Notes under the pieces: model-generated
What the model was told of the DNA's origin: nothing
Seen by the model: only the letters and a program-made list of their open reading frames with translations
Databases searched by the model: none
Shown: positions 16,433-24,137 of the stretch, piece after piece
Position numbering within the stretch: position 1 is the first letter of the stretch
Layout: each line of letters opens with the position of its first letter
From: an uncultured bacterium
GTDB lineage: Bacteria; Bacillota; Clostridia; Oscillospirales; Oscillospiraceae
Direction of reading: 5' to 3'
DNA length: 28,362 nt
Assembly: GCA_947364395.1 (NCBI GenBank)
Contig: CANASS010000026.1
Coordinates: 1 to 28,362 of the forward strand
Program-made: the position numbers and the translations under genes

Positions 16433-16915
16433 ATGGAGATGCGCAGCAGCACCCTGGGTTACCTGGAAAACGCCCGGGGAGAATACCTGATGATGCACCG
16501 GGTGAAGAAAAAGGCGGATGTGAACAAGGACAAGTGGATCGGCGTGGGCGGGCACTTTGAGGACGGCGAGAGCCCCGACGAGTGCTTCCGCCGGGAGGTG
16601 CTGGAGGAGACGGGCCTCACCCTCGCCAGCTTTCGCTTTCGGGGTGTGGTCACCTTTCTCAACGACGACGGCCAGGGGGAATACATGTACCTGTTCACCG
16701 CCTCGGACTGGACGGGAGAGCCGGACATGGACTGCGACGAGGGCGACCTGGAATGGGTGCCAAAGGAGAAGGTGCCCGGCCTGCCCGTCTGGGAGGGGGA
16801 CAAAATCTTCCTCAAGCTGCTGGCCCAGGACGCGCCGCCCTTCCTGCTCACGCTGGAATACCGGAACGACAGGCTGGTCCGGGCCGTGCTGGACGGCGAA
16901 AATTTAAGCGTCTGA
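16433..16915 (+). CDS. NUDIX hydrolase, MutT/8-oxo-dGTPase-like
   Basis: Nucleoside diphosphate-X hydrolase, 160 aa. The NUDIX box is complete: GHFEDGE, seven residues, then REVLEETGL (G-x5-E-x7-RE-x-x-EE-x-G-hydrophobic). The MMHRVKKKADVNKDKWIGVGG lead-in resembles 8-oxo-dGTP diphosphatases of the YtkD/MutT group, but the true substrate cannot be told. It begins 4 bp after the ybaB stop, probably by translational coupling since no good SD is visible. ATG 16439 is an alternative start. Confidence 0.9.
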   Translation: MEMRSSTLGYLENARGEYLMMHRVKKKADVNKDKWIGVGGHFEDGESPDECFRREVLEETGLTLASFRFRGVVTFLNDDGQGEYMYLFTASDWTGEPDMDCDEGDLEWVPKEKVPGLPVWEGDKIFLKLLAQDAPPFLLTLEYRNDRLVRAVLDGENLSV

Positions 16916-16978
16916 GCCGCGGCGCACAGCGGCGAAGCGTCATAACATTTAAGTGATTTGCAAGGAGATGCGTACCCT

Positions 16979-18685
16979 ATGAAATTTTCCGAAATGCCCT
17001 ATGAGCGCCCGGACCTAGAGGCGGTAAAGGCGCGGCTGTCTGATTTCACCGCCCGGCTGAAGGGGGCGGACAGCTATGGTGAGGCCAAGGCCGTTTTCCT
17101 GGAGAAGGAGGAGACCGACCGCCGGGTGGAGACCCAGGCGACGCTGGCCCAGGTGCGCAACACCATCGACACCCGGGACCAGTTCTACGACGGCGAGGTG
17201 AATTTCTGGAACGCCGCCATCCCTGAGCTGGAGGAGTACGAGCAGGCGTGGAAGCTGGCCATGCTGGAGTCCCCCTTCCGCGGGGAGTTTGAGGCGGAGT
17301 ACGGCAGCCTGATGTTCCTCAACACGGAGATCGCCTTGAAAACCTTCTCCCCGGACATTGTCCCCCAGCTCCAGCGGGAGAACGACTTGACCCAGGAATA
17401 CCAGAAGCTGATCGCCTCCGCCCAGATTCCCTTTGAGGACGGGGTGTACACCCTCTCCCAGATGACGCCCTTCCAGAATGACCAAGACGACAAGCGCCGT
17501 CTGGCGGCATGGAAGGCCGTGGGCGGATGGTTCAAGGAGCACCAGGGTGATTTGGACCGCATTTACGACCAGCTCACCCACCTACGGGACGAGATGGGCA
17601 GGAAATTGGGCTGCGAGGGGTACACCACCCTGGGCTATTACCGCATGGGCCGCAACTGCTATACCAAGGAGGACGTGGAAAAATTCCGCGCCGCCGTGCG
17701 GGAGCACCTGGTTCCCCTGGCGGACCGGATTTTCCGGGCGCAGGCCGGGCGCATCGGCGTGGAGTATCCCTTGAGCTACGCCGACAACGCCCTAAAGTTC
17801 CGCTCGGGCAACCCCCGGCCCCAGGGGACGGCGGAGGATATCCTGGCCCAGGGCATGAAATTCTACGGTGAGCTGTCCCCGGAGACGGCGGAGTTCTTCC
17901 GCACTATGCTGGACAATGAGCTGATGGACGTGCTGTCCACCGAGGGCAAGGCGGGGGGCGGCTACTGCACCTCCATTCCGGCGTACAAGGTGCCCTTTAT
18001 CTTCGCCAACTTCAACGGCACCCAGGGGGATGTGGAGGTGGTCACCCACGAGGCGGGCCACGCCTTCGCCTGCTGGATGAACCGGGACCGGGTGCCCGCC
18101 AGCTATGTCTGGCCCGGCATGGAGGCCTGCGAGGTCCACTCCATGTCCATGGAGTTCATGGCCTGGCCCTGGGCGGAGGGCTTCTTCGGCCCGGACACCA
18201 AAAAGTTCCTGTACAGCCACCTGTCCGGGGCGCTGACCTTTATCCCCTACGGCACTTTGGTGGACCACTTCCAGCATGAGGTGTACGCCAACCCGGACAT
18301 GACCCCCGCCCAGCGACACGCCAAGTGGAAGGAGCTCCAGCGGGTTTATATGCCCTGGGTGAAGCTGGACGGGGATATCCCCTTCTTCTCCGAGGGAGAG
18401 GCCTGGCAGCGCCAGAGCCACATCTACTGCTCCCCCTTCTACTATATCGACTACTGCCTTGCCCAGACGGTGGCGCTGGAATTCTGGGCGCTGCTGCAAA
18501 AGGACCGTGGGCTGGCCTGGGAGAAGTATATGGCCTACACCCGCCAGGGGGGCAGCCGCACCTTCACCGACTTGCTGAAAAACGCCGGACTGGACAGCCC
18601 CTTCGACGAAAAATGCCTGCGCACGGTGTGCGAGACCGCCAGCGCATGGCTGGACGGCGCGGGAGGCCAGGGCGTGGAGGGGTGA
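16979..18685 (+). CDS. M3 family oligoendopeptidase (PepF-like)
   Basis: Cytoplasmic zinc metallopeptidase that trims short peptides, 568 aa, the usual size for PepF-type M3 enzymes. The zinc site is HEAGH at residues 357-361, followed about 25 residues on by the third-ligand helix MEACEVHSMSMEFMAWPW. The preceding GGGYCTSIPAYKVPFIFANFNGT and the later FYYIDYCLAQTVALEFW segments are family signatures. ATG 16979 has AAGGAG 11 bases upstream; an in-frame TTG at 16958 precedes that SD and is less likely. No signal peptide is seen. It is followed by a strong bidirectional terminator. Confidence 0.93.
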   Translation: MKFSEMPYERPDLEAVKARLSDFTARLKGADSYGEAKAVFLEKEETDRRVETQATLAQVRNTIDTRDQFYDGEVNFWNAAIPELEEYEQAWKLAMLESPFRGEFEAEYGSLMFLNTEIALKTFSPDIVPQLQRENDLTQEYQKLIASAQIPFEDGVYTLSQMTPFQNDQDDKRRLAAWKAVGGWFKEHQGDLDRIYDQLTHLRDEMGRKLGCEGYTTLGYYRMGRNCYTKEDVEKFRAAVREHLVPLADRIFRAQAGRIGVEYPLSYADNALKFRSGNPRPQGTAEDILAQGMKFYGELSPETAEFFRTMLDNELMDVLSTEGKAGGGYCTSIPAYKVPFIFANFNGTQGDVEVVTHEAGHAFACWMNRDRVPASYVWPGMEACEVHSMSMEFMAWPWAEGFFGPDTKKFLYSHLSGALTFIPYGTLVDHFQHEVYANPDMTPAQRHAKWKELQRVYMPWVKLDGDIPFFSEGEAWQRQSHIYCSPFYYIDYCLAQTVALEFWALLQKDRGLAWEKYMAYTRQGGSRTFTDLLKNAGLDSPFDEKCLRTVCETASAWLDGAGGQGVEG

Positions 18686-18715
18686 TGTCCCCGCCCCAAG
18701 AGGCCGTTGCAGCTT

Positions 18716-18757
18716 GTAAAACAAGCGCCCTCCCCAAGGCTGGGGAGGGCGCTTTTC
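18716..18757. terminator. Bidirectional terminator between oligopeptidase and trmO
   Basis: GCGCCCTCCCC (18725-18735), loop, GGGGAGGGCGC (18742-18752). TTTT follows on the + strand; on the - strand the tail is TTGTTTT. The flanking genes converge on it. Confidence 0.9.
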
Positions 18758-18758
18758 G

Positions 18759-19433
18759 TCAGGGGGAATCCGTCACGTCTGTCACGGTGAGCACGCCGTC
18801 CCGGACGGTGAAGCGCACCTCCAGCCCGGCGAAGCCGAAGCCGTACACCCGCCGGGGGTCCTCCTGATAGGGAGGGCGGGGGTCCTGGGCCAGCACCCCC
18901 AGCAGCGCCGTCCGGCGTCCGGCCGGCACCCGGTCCAGCAGGGCGGGGGGGAAGTCCACCGCCAGCGCTTCCGCCGGGGCCGCCCCGGCGAAGCCCCCCG
19001 CCGCCCCGGGGCGGCAGTCGGCGTAGGGGAGGTAGGGCTTGATATCCAGGATGGGGGTGCCGTCCACCAGATCCGCCCCGGACACGTGGAGCAGCGGGCC
19101 CTGGGCTGTGTCCAGCTCCACCCCCACCAGCCCCACGCAGGACAGCCCGATGGGGTTGGGCCGGAAAGGGGATCGGGTGGCGAACACCCCCACGCGCTGA
19201 TTGCCCCCCAGCCGGGGCGGCCGGACGGTGGGCGACCAGCCCTCCCGGCGGGCCTGGGAGAACTCCCAGATGAGCCACAGGTGGGAGAAGCCCTCGATGC
19301 CCCGCAGGGCCTCCGGGACCCGGTAGGGGGACTCAAACACCACCGCCGCCCGCAGCTCCTCCACCAGCCCCGCCTGCCTGGGCACGCCGAACTTGGTGGC
19401 GAAGTCGGAGCGGATATGGGCGATGGGCTCCAT
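18759..19433 (-). CDS. trmO: tRNA (t6A37-N6)-methyltransferase TrmO family (TsaA/UPF0066)
   Basis: SAM-dependent enzyme that methylates threonylcarbamoyl-adenosine 37 of some tRNAs, 224 aa. The signature is RSPFRPNPIGLS, with the N-terminal PIAHIRSDFATKFGVPRQAG, FSHLWLIWEF, and DGTPILDIKPYLPYAD. A C-terminal domain ends in YGFGFAGLEVRFTV. The ATG (19433-19431) overlaps the stop of the HD-domain gene by one base (TGATG), so expression is coupled to it. Confidence 0.9.
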   Translation of the reverse strand: MEPIAHIRSDFATKFGVPRQAGLVEELRAAVVFESPYRVPEALRGIEGFSHLWLIWEFSQARREGWSPTVRPPRLGGNQRVGVFATRSPFRPNPIGLSCVGLVGVELDTAQGPLLHVSGADLVDGTPILDIKPYLPYADCRPGAAGGFAGAAPAEALAVDFPPALLDRVPAGRRTALLGVLAQDPRPPYQEDPRRVYGFGFAGLEVRFTVRDGVLTVTDVTDSP

Positions 19434-19990
19434 CAGTCCACGCTGGGGCTGGCCCGCATGGCCAGGATGGTCCTGCCGATGAGCTCGTCCAGCTCCCAGC
19501 CCAGCATGGCCGCGCCCTGCTTGATGACCTCCCGGGAGCACCCGGCGGCGAACTTTTTGTCCTTGTACTTCTTCTTCACCGACTTGACCTCCAAATCAGA
19601 CACGCTCTTGGAGGGCCGCATGAGGGCCGCCGCGCCGATGAGGCCGGTGAGCTCGTCCACAGCGAAGAGCACCTTTTCCATCTGGTGCTCCGGCTGGATG
19701 TCCACGCACTGTCCGTAGCCGTGGCTGGCGGCGGCGCGGATCATGGCCGGGTCGATGTCCCGGGCCTCCATCAGCTCCTGGCTTTTGACACAGTGCTGGT
19801 CGGGCCACTGTTCAAAGTCCAGGTCGTGGAGGATGCCCACCGCCTCCCAGAAGTCCGCGTCCTGGCCGAAGCCCAGCTCCTGGGCGAACCAGCGCAGAAC
19901 GTCGCCCACGGTGCGGGCGTGTTTGCGGTGGAAGCCGCCCTCGTTGAATTCACACAGAAGGTCCCAGGCCTGTTCCGGGGTAGGGATCAT
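19433..19990 (-). CDS. HD-domain protein, predicted phosphohydrolase
   Basis: Predicted metal-dependent hydrolase, 185 aa. The HD motif is ILHDLDFEQWP (H55 D56), with H24 before it in FHRKHARTV and H90 after it in AASHGYG, a plausible metal site. PSKSVSDLEVKSVKKKYKDKKFA is a conserved lysine-rich stretch. I chose the ATG at 19990 because AAAAGGAG sits 9 bases upstream; the longer frame to 20053 would start inside the promoter. It is the first gene of a two-gene unit with trmO. The substrate is unknown. Confidence 0.85.
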   Translation of the reverse strand: MIPTPEQAWDLLCEFNEGGFHRKHARTVGDVLRWFAQELGFGQDADFWEAVGILHDLDFEQWPDQHCVKSQELMEARDIDPAMIRAAASHGYGQCVDIQPEHQMEKVLFAVDELTGLIGAAALMRPSKSVSDLEVKSVKKKYKDKKFAAGCSREVIKQGAAMLGWELDELIGRTILAMRASPSVD

Positions 19991-20023
19991 GTCAAACAGC
20001 TCCTTTTCCAATGATTTAGTGAA

Positions 20024-20053
20024 ATCATATACCTGTTTTCCCCTGATTGTCAA
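20024..20053 (-). promoter_or_regulatory. Promoter of the HD-trmO unit
   Basis: On the - strand TTGACA (20053-20048), an 18-bp spacer, TATGAT (20029-20024). Confidence 0.75.
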
Positions 20054-20061
20054 ACCTATTT

Positions 20062-20081
20062 TTTCCCGTCGGGACGGGAAA
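20062..20081. repeat. Perfect palindrome between divergent HD and rpsU promoters
   Basis: TTTCCCGTC-GG-GACGGGAAA, 9-bp arms, 9 bp upstream of the HD-gene -35. Without a T-run it is not a terminator and may be an operator or an extended stem. Confidence 0.45.
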
Positions 20082-20126
20082 GGGGAAGCCCTGCGGGGCG
20101 GCGTGAAAAATCCTCATATTTTGCGG

Positions 20127-20155
20127 TTGACATTGGGCGCGTTTTCACATATAAT
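20127..20155 (+). promoter_or_regulatory. Consensus rpsU promoter
   Basis: TTGACA (20127-20132), a 17-bp spacer, TATAAT (20150-20155): full SigA consensus. Confidence 0.92.
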
Positions 20156-20161
20156 AGACCT

Positions 20162-20232
20162 GTTAAAGCCATCGTCAATGGCCCTTAAAGCATCCTGGAA
20201 AAAGCCGGATGTTTCGGAGGGAGGGAAAATAG
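20162..20232 (+). promoter_or_regulatory. Structured rpsU 5' leader
   Basis: About 71 nt of leader with two stems, GCCAT-CGTCA-ATGGC (20168-20182) and CATCC...GGATG (20191-20212), then the SD GGAGGGAGGG. The second hairpin lies just before the SD, so it might be an autoregulatory site for S21; this is inference. Confidence 0.4.
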
Positions 20233-20418
20233 ATGTCCGAAGTTCATGTCCGCGAGGGCGAGTCTCTGGAGAACGCACTGAAGCGCTTTAAGCGCAGCTG
20301 CGCCAAATCCGGCGTGCTGGCCGAAGTGCGCAAGCGCGAGTACTACGACAGCCCCAGCGTCAAGCGCCGCAAGAAGAGCGAGGCGGCCCGGAAGAACCGC
20401 AGCAAGAAGTTTTACTAA
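20233..20418 (+). CDS. rpsU: 30S ribosomal protein S21
   Basis: Small-subunit ribosomal protein, 61 aa, very basic. It starts MSEVHVREGESLENALKRFKR and contains REYYDSPSVKRRKKSEAARK, the standard S21 pattern. It is monocistronic, with its own promoter, leader and terminator. Confidence 0.97.
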   Translation: MSEVHVREGESLENALKRFKRSCAKSGVLAEVRKREYYDSPSVKRRKKSEAARKNRSKKFY

Positions 20419-20427
20419 GAGATGAAA

Positions 20428-20454
20428 AGCAGCGCCCCTGGGGCGCTGCTTTTT
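20428..20454 (+). terminator. rpsU terminator
   Basis: AGCAGCGC-CCCTGGG-GCGCTGCT followed by TTTTCG. The hairpin also carries AAAA on its left side, so it can serve the convergent phosphoribosyltransferase gene. Confidence 0.85.
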
Positions 20455-20480
20455 CGTACCCAGGCGGAAAGGGGGCCGTG

Positions 20481-21032
20481 TTACAGCGGCGCTCCATCCG
20501 CGTTGAACAGCGGGAGCTTTTCCAGGAAGAGGATGTCCTCCCGCTTGGCGGCGTCTCCCTCAGCCAGGATGGCCATGCGGCCCACCACGACGCCGCCCGC
20601 CTGCTCCACCAGGCTCTCCACCGCTGCCAGCGACCCGCCGGTGGAGATCACGTCGTCCAGGATGAGGACGCGCCTGCCCTTCATCTTTTTGGCGTCCGCT
20701 CCGTCCATGTACAGCTTCTGCTCTCCCTTGGTGGTGATGGAGCGGTCCACCGCCTCAAACACGCCGTCCATGTACAGCTTGGGGGCCTTGCGCACCAGGA
20801 AGTAGCCGTTCCGGCCGCTCTGGCGGGCCATCTCGTGGACCAGGGGGATGGCCTTGGCCTCCGGGGCCACCATGCAGTCGAACTCCGGGGCAATCTTCAG
20901 AAGGTCCCGGGCGCAGGCGCAGGTGAGCTCCACGTCGCCGAAGATGACGAAAGCGCCGATCATCACGTCGTCACTGATGGGGCACAGGGGGAGCTGGCGG
21001 GTGAGGCCCGCCACGTGCATTTCATAGGTCAT
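20481..21032 (-). CDS. Purine-type phosphoribosyltransferase (Apt-like)
   Basis: Type I PRTase, 183 aa. The PRPP loop is VLILDDVISTGGS, with the hood/flexible-loop region FDCMVAPEAKAIPLVHEMAR and YFLVRKAPK upstream. It resembles adenine PRTase more than xpt/hpt, but the base is unproven. The divergent neighbour is a guanine-riboswitch-controlled permease, which favours purine salvage. The stretch KLYMDG occurs twice, 25 residues apart, encoded by a repeated 15-bp sequence. The ATG (21032) has GGAG 10 bases upstream. Confidence 0.82.
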   Translation of the reverse strand: MTYEMHVAGLTRQLPLCPISDDVMIGAFVIFGDVELTCACARDLLKIAPEFDCMVAPEAKAIPLVHEMARQSGRNGYFLVRKAPKLYMDGVFEAVDRSITTKGEQKLYMDGADAKKMKGRRVLILDDVISTGGSLAAVESLVEQAGGVVVGRMAILAEGDAAKREDILFLEKLPLFNADGAPL

Positions 21033-21069
21033 GACAGCTCATCTCCAGTTTGAAAAGTATACGAACCTC

Positions 21070-21098
21070 ATTATACTATCTTCACCGCCCGTTGTCAA
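21070..21098 (-). promoter_or_regulatory. Promoter of the phosphoribosyltransferase gene
   Basis: On the - strand TTGACA (21098-21093), a 17-bp spacer, TATAAT (21075-21070): full consensus. Confidence 0.9.
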
Positions 21099-21182
21099 AA
21101 TTGAATGAAAGTTTTTGGAAAAAGAAAAAACTGTAGAATTTTGGGAGAAACTGTGATATCATGATAGACGCAACTCAATATC

Positions 21183-21249
21183 TTTCGGTATAATCGGGGT
21201 GAAATGGGTCCCGAGTCTCTACCGCCAACCTATTTGGCCGCTACCGAAA
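21183..21249 (+). promoter_or_regulatory. Purine riboswitch aptamer, guanine class
   Basis: P1 is TTTCGGTA (21183-21190) with TACCGAAA (21242-21249). J1/2 is TAATC, P2/L2 CGGGG-TGAAATGG-GTCCCG, J2/3 AGTCTCTACC, P3/L3 GCCAA-CCTAT-TTGGC. The purine-contact bases U22, U47, U51 and C74 of the xpt aptamer all have counterparts; C74 points to guanine/hypoxanthine/xanthine rather than adenine. The joint before P1' reads CGC, without the usual A73. It controls the permease gene 88 bp downstream. Confidence 0.88.
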
Positions 21250-21294
21250 ACAGAACAGGCGCGGAAATTCTTTTCCGGGCCGGTTTTGCTTTTT
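21246..21294 (+). terminator. Riboswitch expression-platform terminator
   Basis: AAAAC...GGCGCGGAAA pairs with TTTTCCGGGCC-GGTTTT, then a T-run (21290-21294). The left arm overlaps the 3' strand of P1. Overlap at the P1 edge is short, so an off-switch by termination is likely but an antiterminator is not fully defined. Confidence 0.7.
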
Positions 21295-21336
21295 CGTTCC
21301 GATTTTGCCGGGGAAATTCTGGAGAGGGAGTTTTTT

Positions 21337-22821
21337 ATGGAAAATATCTTTAAGCTGAAGGAGAACGGCACCACGGTGCGCACCGAGATCGTGGCCGGCC
21401 TCACCACGTTCATGACGATGGCCTACATCATCGCCCTGAACCCCAACCTGCTCACCAACTTTGACGTGGGCTCCGCCCTGTGGAACGGCGTGTTCATGGC
21501 CACCTGCATCGCCTCCGCCATCGCCATGTTCTGCATGGCCTTCCTGGCCAACAAGCCCTTCGCCCTGGCCCCCGGCATGGGTCTGAACAGCTTCTTCGCC
21601 GTGGTGGTGGCCAACATCGCCGCCGCCACCGGCCTGACCTACGTGGCCAGCTTCCAGACCGCCCTCATCATCATTCTCATTGAGGGCATCGTGTTCATCG
21701 TGCTGTCCGTCCTCAACGTCCGGGAGAAGATCGTGGACGCCATCCCCCTGGGTGTCCGGCTGGGCATCGCCCCCGCCATCAGCCTGATGCTGATGAATAT
21801 CGGCCTGGGCTCCAACGCGGGCATCATGGGCGGCAAGGTGCTGGGCGAGGTGGTTGACGGCCAGCTGGCGGAGGAAACCATTGCCTACACCTCTCAGCCC
21901 TTCTACGTCATGCGGGACTTCTTCGGCGCGCTGACCCCCAATGTGATCCAGAAAAATATGACGGCCTGGGGCGCCGACTACGGTGCGCTGGTGCTCACCG
22001 TGGTCACCATGTTCGTGGGCCTGTTCGTCATCGTCATCCTGGCCAAGAAGGGCGTGAAGGCCGCCGTGCTGCTGGGTATGCTGGCCGCCTCCATCGTGTA
22101 CTGGGCGGGCTCTTTCGCCTTCCTGCACACCAACCCCTTTGAGTCTCTGTCCACCGCCTCCTTCCTGCCCCCCGTCAAGGACATGGTGGACACCACCCTG
22201 TTCAAGTTCAACTTCGCCGGGCTGGCCGAGGTGGGCTGGTTCACCGTCATCACCCTGGTTATCACCTTCTGCATGATCGACATGTTCGACACCATCGGCA
22301 CCCTGGTGGGCACCGCCTCCCAGGTGGGCATGGTGGATGAGAACGCCGGTATGCCCAAGATGCGGGAGGCCCTGCTGTCCGATGCCATCGGCACTGTGAC
22401 GGGGGCCTGCACCGGCACCTCCACCGTCACCACCTTCATCGAGTCCACCGCCGGGGTGGAGGCGGGGGGCCGCACCGGCCTCACCGCCCTGACCACCGGG
22501 ATCTTGTTCCTGGCCTGCATGTTCATCGCCCCGGTGGCCGCCGTGATCCCCGCCGCCGCCACCTCCTCCGCCCTAATCTACGTGGGCGTGCTCATGTTCA
22601 AGGGCCTGGCCAAGATCGACTTCAACGACATCGACCAGGTTCTCCCCGCCGCCCTGATGGTCATTGGCATGCCCATCTCCGGCTCCATCGGCCACGCCAT
22701 CGGCCTGGGTATGATTGCCTACACCATCCTGAAGGTGTTCACCGGCCGGGCCAAGGACGTGTCCATCCTTACCTACGTGATCTCCGCCCTGTTCCTGGTG
22801 AAGTTCTTCCTCATCGTGTGA
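21337..22821 (+). CDS. NCS2 purine permease, PbuG/AzgA family
   Basis: Inner-membrane importer of guanine/hypoxanthine (or adenine), 494 aa with about 12-14 hydrophobic helices. The N-terminus ENGTTVRTEIVAGLTTFMTMAYI is the COG2252 signature, as are PGMGLNSFFA, FCMIDMFDTIGTLVG and TGTSTVTTFIESTAGVEAGGRTGL. ATG 21337 follows GGAGAGGGAG. The purine riboswitch upstream fits this role. It is followed by a strong terminator, so it is monocistronic. Confidence 0.94.
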   Translation: MENIFKLKENGTTVRTEIVAGLTTFMTMAYIIALNPNLLTNFDVGSALWNGVFMATCIASAIAMFCMAFLANKPFALAPGMGLNSFFAVVVANIAAATGLTYVASFQTALIIILIEGIVFIVLSVLNVREKIVDAIPLGVRLGIAPAISLMLMNIGLGSNAGIMGGKVLGEVVDGQLAEETIAYTSQPFYVMRDFFGALTPNVIQKNMTAWGADYGALVLTVVTMFVGLFVIVILAKKGVKAAVLLGMLAASIVYWAGSFAFLHTNPFESLSTASFLPPVKDMVDTTLFKFNFAGLAEVGWFTVITLVITFCMIDMFDTIGTLVGTASQVGMVDENAGMPKMREALLSDAIGTVTGACTGTSTVTTFIESTAGVEAGGRTGLTALTTGILFLACMFIAPVAAVIPAAATSSALIYVGVLMFKGLAKIDFNDIDQVLPAALMVIGMPISGSIGHAIGLGMIAYTILKVFTGRAKDVSILTYVISALFLVKFFLIV

Positions 22822-22828
22822 CCGGAGA

Positions 22829-22858
22829 ACGCCCCCCGCTGAGCCGGGGGGCGTTTTT
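22829..22858 (+). terminator. Terminator of the purine permease gene
   Basis: ACGCCCCCCG-CTGAGC-CGGGGGGCGT, 10-bp stem, then TTTT. Confidence 0.92.
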
Positions 22859-22886
22859 CCGCCCCGCGCCTCTGGAGAGAAAAGGA

Positions 22887-22915
22887 TTGTCAGCGGGGGC
22901 AAATCGTGATATAGT
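22887..22915 (+). promoter_or_regulatory. Promoter of the DivIVA-like/hydro-lyase unit
   Basis: TTGTCA (22887-22892), a 17-bp spacer, TATAGT (22910-22915). Confidence 0.75.
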
Positions 22916-22948
22916 AGAAAAAACGGCTGAGAAAGAGGGGAAGCGGGG

Positions 22949-23566
22949 ATGGCTGTCATTCAGCAGTTCCGCACCGCTGTGCGGGGGTTCAACCGCCAGG
23001 ACGTGCAGGATTATATCGAGCAGTTGGCCGCCGTCCACCGGCAGGAGACGGCGGAGCTGCGAAAGCAGTTGGAGAAGTCGGACCGCCGCATCCAGGAGCT
23101 GGAGGAGACGGCGTCGAATATCGACGCCATGGCGGCGGAGCTGGCCCAGACCCGGTCCGCTCTGGAGTCCGCCGACCAGATGGTGAGCCGCCTGCGGGGG
23201 GAGCTGTCCCAGGCGGACGCCAAGCTGTCCGTGGCGAAAAAGGAGATGGAGCGGCTCCAGACCCAGATCGCCGCGCTGGAGCCCCTGGCCGCCGGCTACC
23301 AGGAGATCCGGGACCGGGCGGCCAATGTGGAGCTGGACGCCCACCAGAAGGCCCAGGCGGCGGTGAACGAGGCCAAGACGGAGGTAGAGCGAATCCGCGG
23401 GGATACCAGGCGGTGGCTCAGCCAGGTGATGGAGGAGTACAGCACCCTGCGGTATGGGCTGGACGGGGTGCTGGAGCAGATCCAGACCCTGGCCAAGGAG
23501 CCGGAAAAGGTGGCGGAGCTGGACAAGACCGCCAAGAAGCTGCGGCTTCAGGGTGGACTGAAGTGA
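22949..23566 (+). CDS. DivIVA-like coiled-coil protein
   Basis: A 205-aa protein, nearly all coiled coil. The N-terminus QQFRTAVRGFNRQDVQDYIEQL matches the DivIVA/GpsB membrane-targeting start (aromatic, then RGF/Y, then EV/DV..FL/YI). Heptads run from about 30 to 185. Such proteins bind curved membrane at poles or division sites and recruit partners. The DivIVA similarity is limited to the first ~22 residues, so this is a family-level call. SD GAGGGG lies before ATG 22949. The next gene overlaps its stop by 4 bases. Confidence 0.72.
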   Translation: MAVIQQFRTAVRGFNRQDVQDYIEQLAAVHRQETAELRKQLEKSDRRIQELEETASNIDAMAAELAQTRSALESADQMVSRLRGELSQADAKLSVAKKEMERLQTQIAALEPLAAGYQEIRDRAANVELDAHQKAQAAVNEAKTEVERIRGDTRRWLSQVMEEYSTLRYGLDGVLEQIQTLAKEPEKVAELDKTAKKLRLQGGLK

Positions 23567-24117
23567 GCGTGGTGCGCTTGTACAGCGGCGAGCTGCCCCA
23601 GCGGCTGGCCCAGCTGCGGGCGGGGGACCGGGTGCTGCTGTCAGGCGTGGTTTACACCGCCCGGGACGCCGCCCACAAGCGGATATTCCAGCTGCTGGAC
23701 GAGGGCAAGCCCCTGCCCTTCCCGCTGGAGGGCGCGGTGATCTACTACGCCGGGCCCACGCCCGGCCAGCAGGGGATGGCGGTGGGGGCCTGCGGGCCCA
23801 CCACAGCGGGGCGGATGGACCGGTTCGCGCCCCGTATGCTGGACTTGGGCCTGTCCGCCATGATCGGCAAGGGGGAGCGCAGCCAGGAGGTGGTGGACGC
23901 CATCGCCCGCAGCGGGGCCTGTTATTTCGCCGCCGTGGGGGGCGCCGGGGCGCTCATCGCCCGGTGCATCCAGGCGGCGGAGGTAATCGCCTTTGACGAT
24001 CTGGGCTGTGAGTCCATCAAGCGCATGACGGTGCGGGACCTGCCCCTCACCGTGGCCGTTGACAGCCGGGGGAACGACCTGTTCCGCCGGGGCCGTGCGG
24101 AATATCAGAGGGTGTAG
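23563..24117 (+). CDS. Fe-S hydro-lyase beta subunit (class I fumarate/tartrate dehydratase C-terminal type)
   Basis: Beta subunit of a class I fumarate or tartrate dehydratase, 184 aa, the family's normal length. Motifs are GDRVLLSGVVYTARDAAHKR, IYYAGPTP, GPTTAGRMDRFAPRMLDLGLSAMIGKG and AVGGAGALIARCI. It begins at GTG 23563, which overlaps the upstream TGA (GTGA) and implies coupling. No alpha subunit, which carries the 4Fe-4S cluster, is encoded in the window, so it must act with a distant partner or alone in another role. Confidence 0.87.
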   Translation: MSVVRLYSGELPQRLAQLRAGDRVLLSGVVYTARDAAHKRIFQLLDEGKPLPFPLEGAVIYYAGPTPGQQGMAVGACGPTTAGRMDRFAPRMLDLGLSAMIGKGERSQEVVDAIARSGACYFAAVGGAGALIARCIQAAEVIAFDDLGCESIKRMTVRDLPLTVAVDSRGNDLFRRGRAEYQRV

Positions 24118-24137
24118 GACCCACACCGCCCCGGAAT

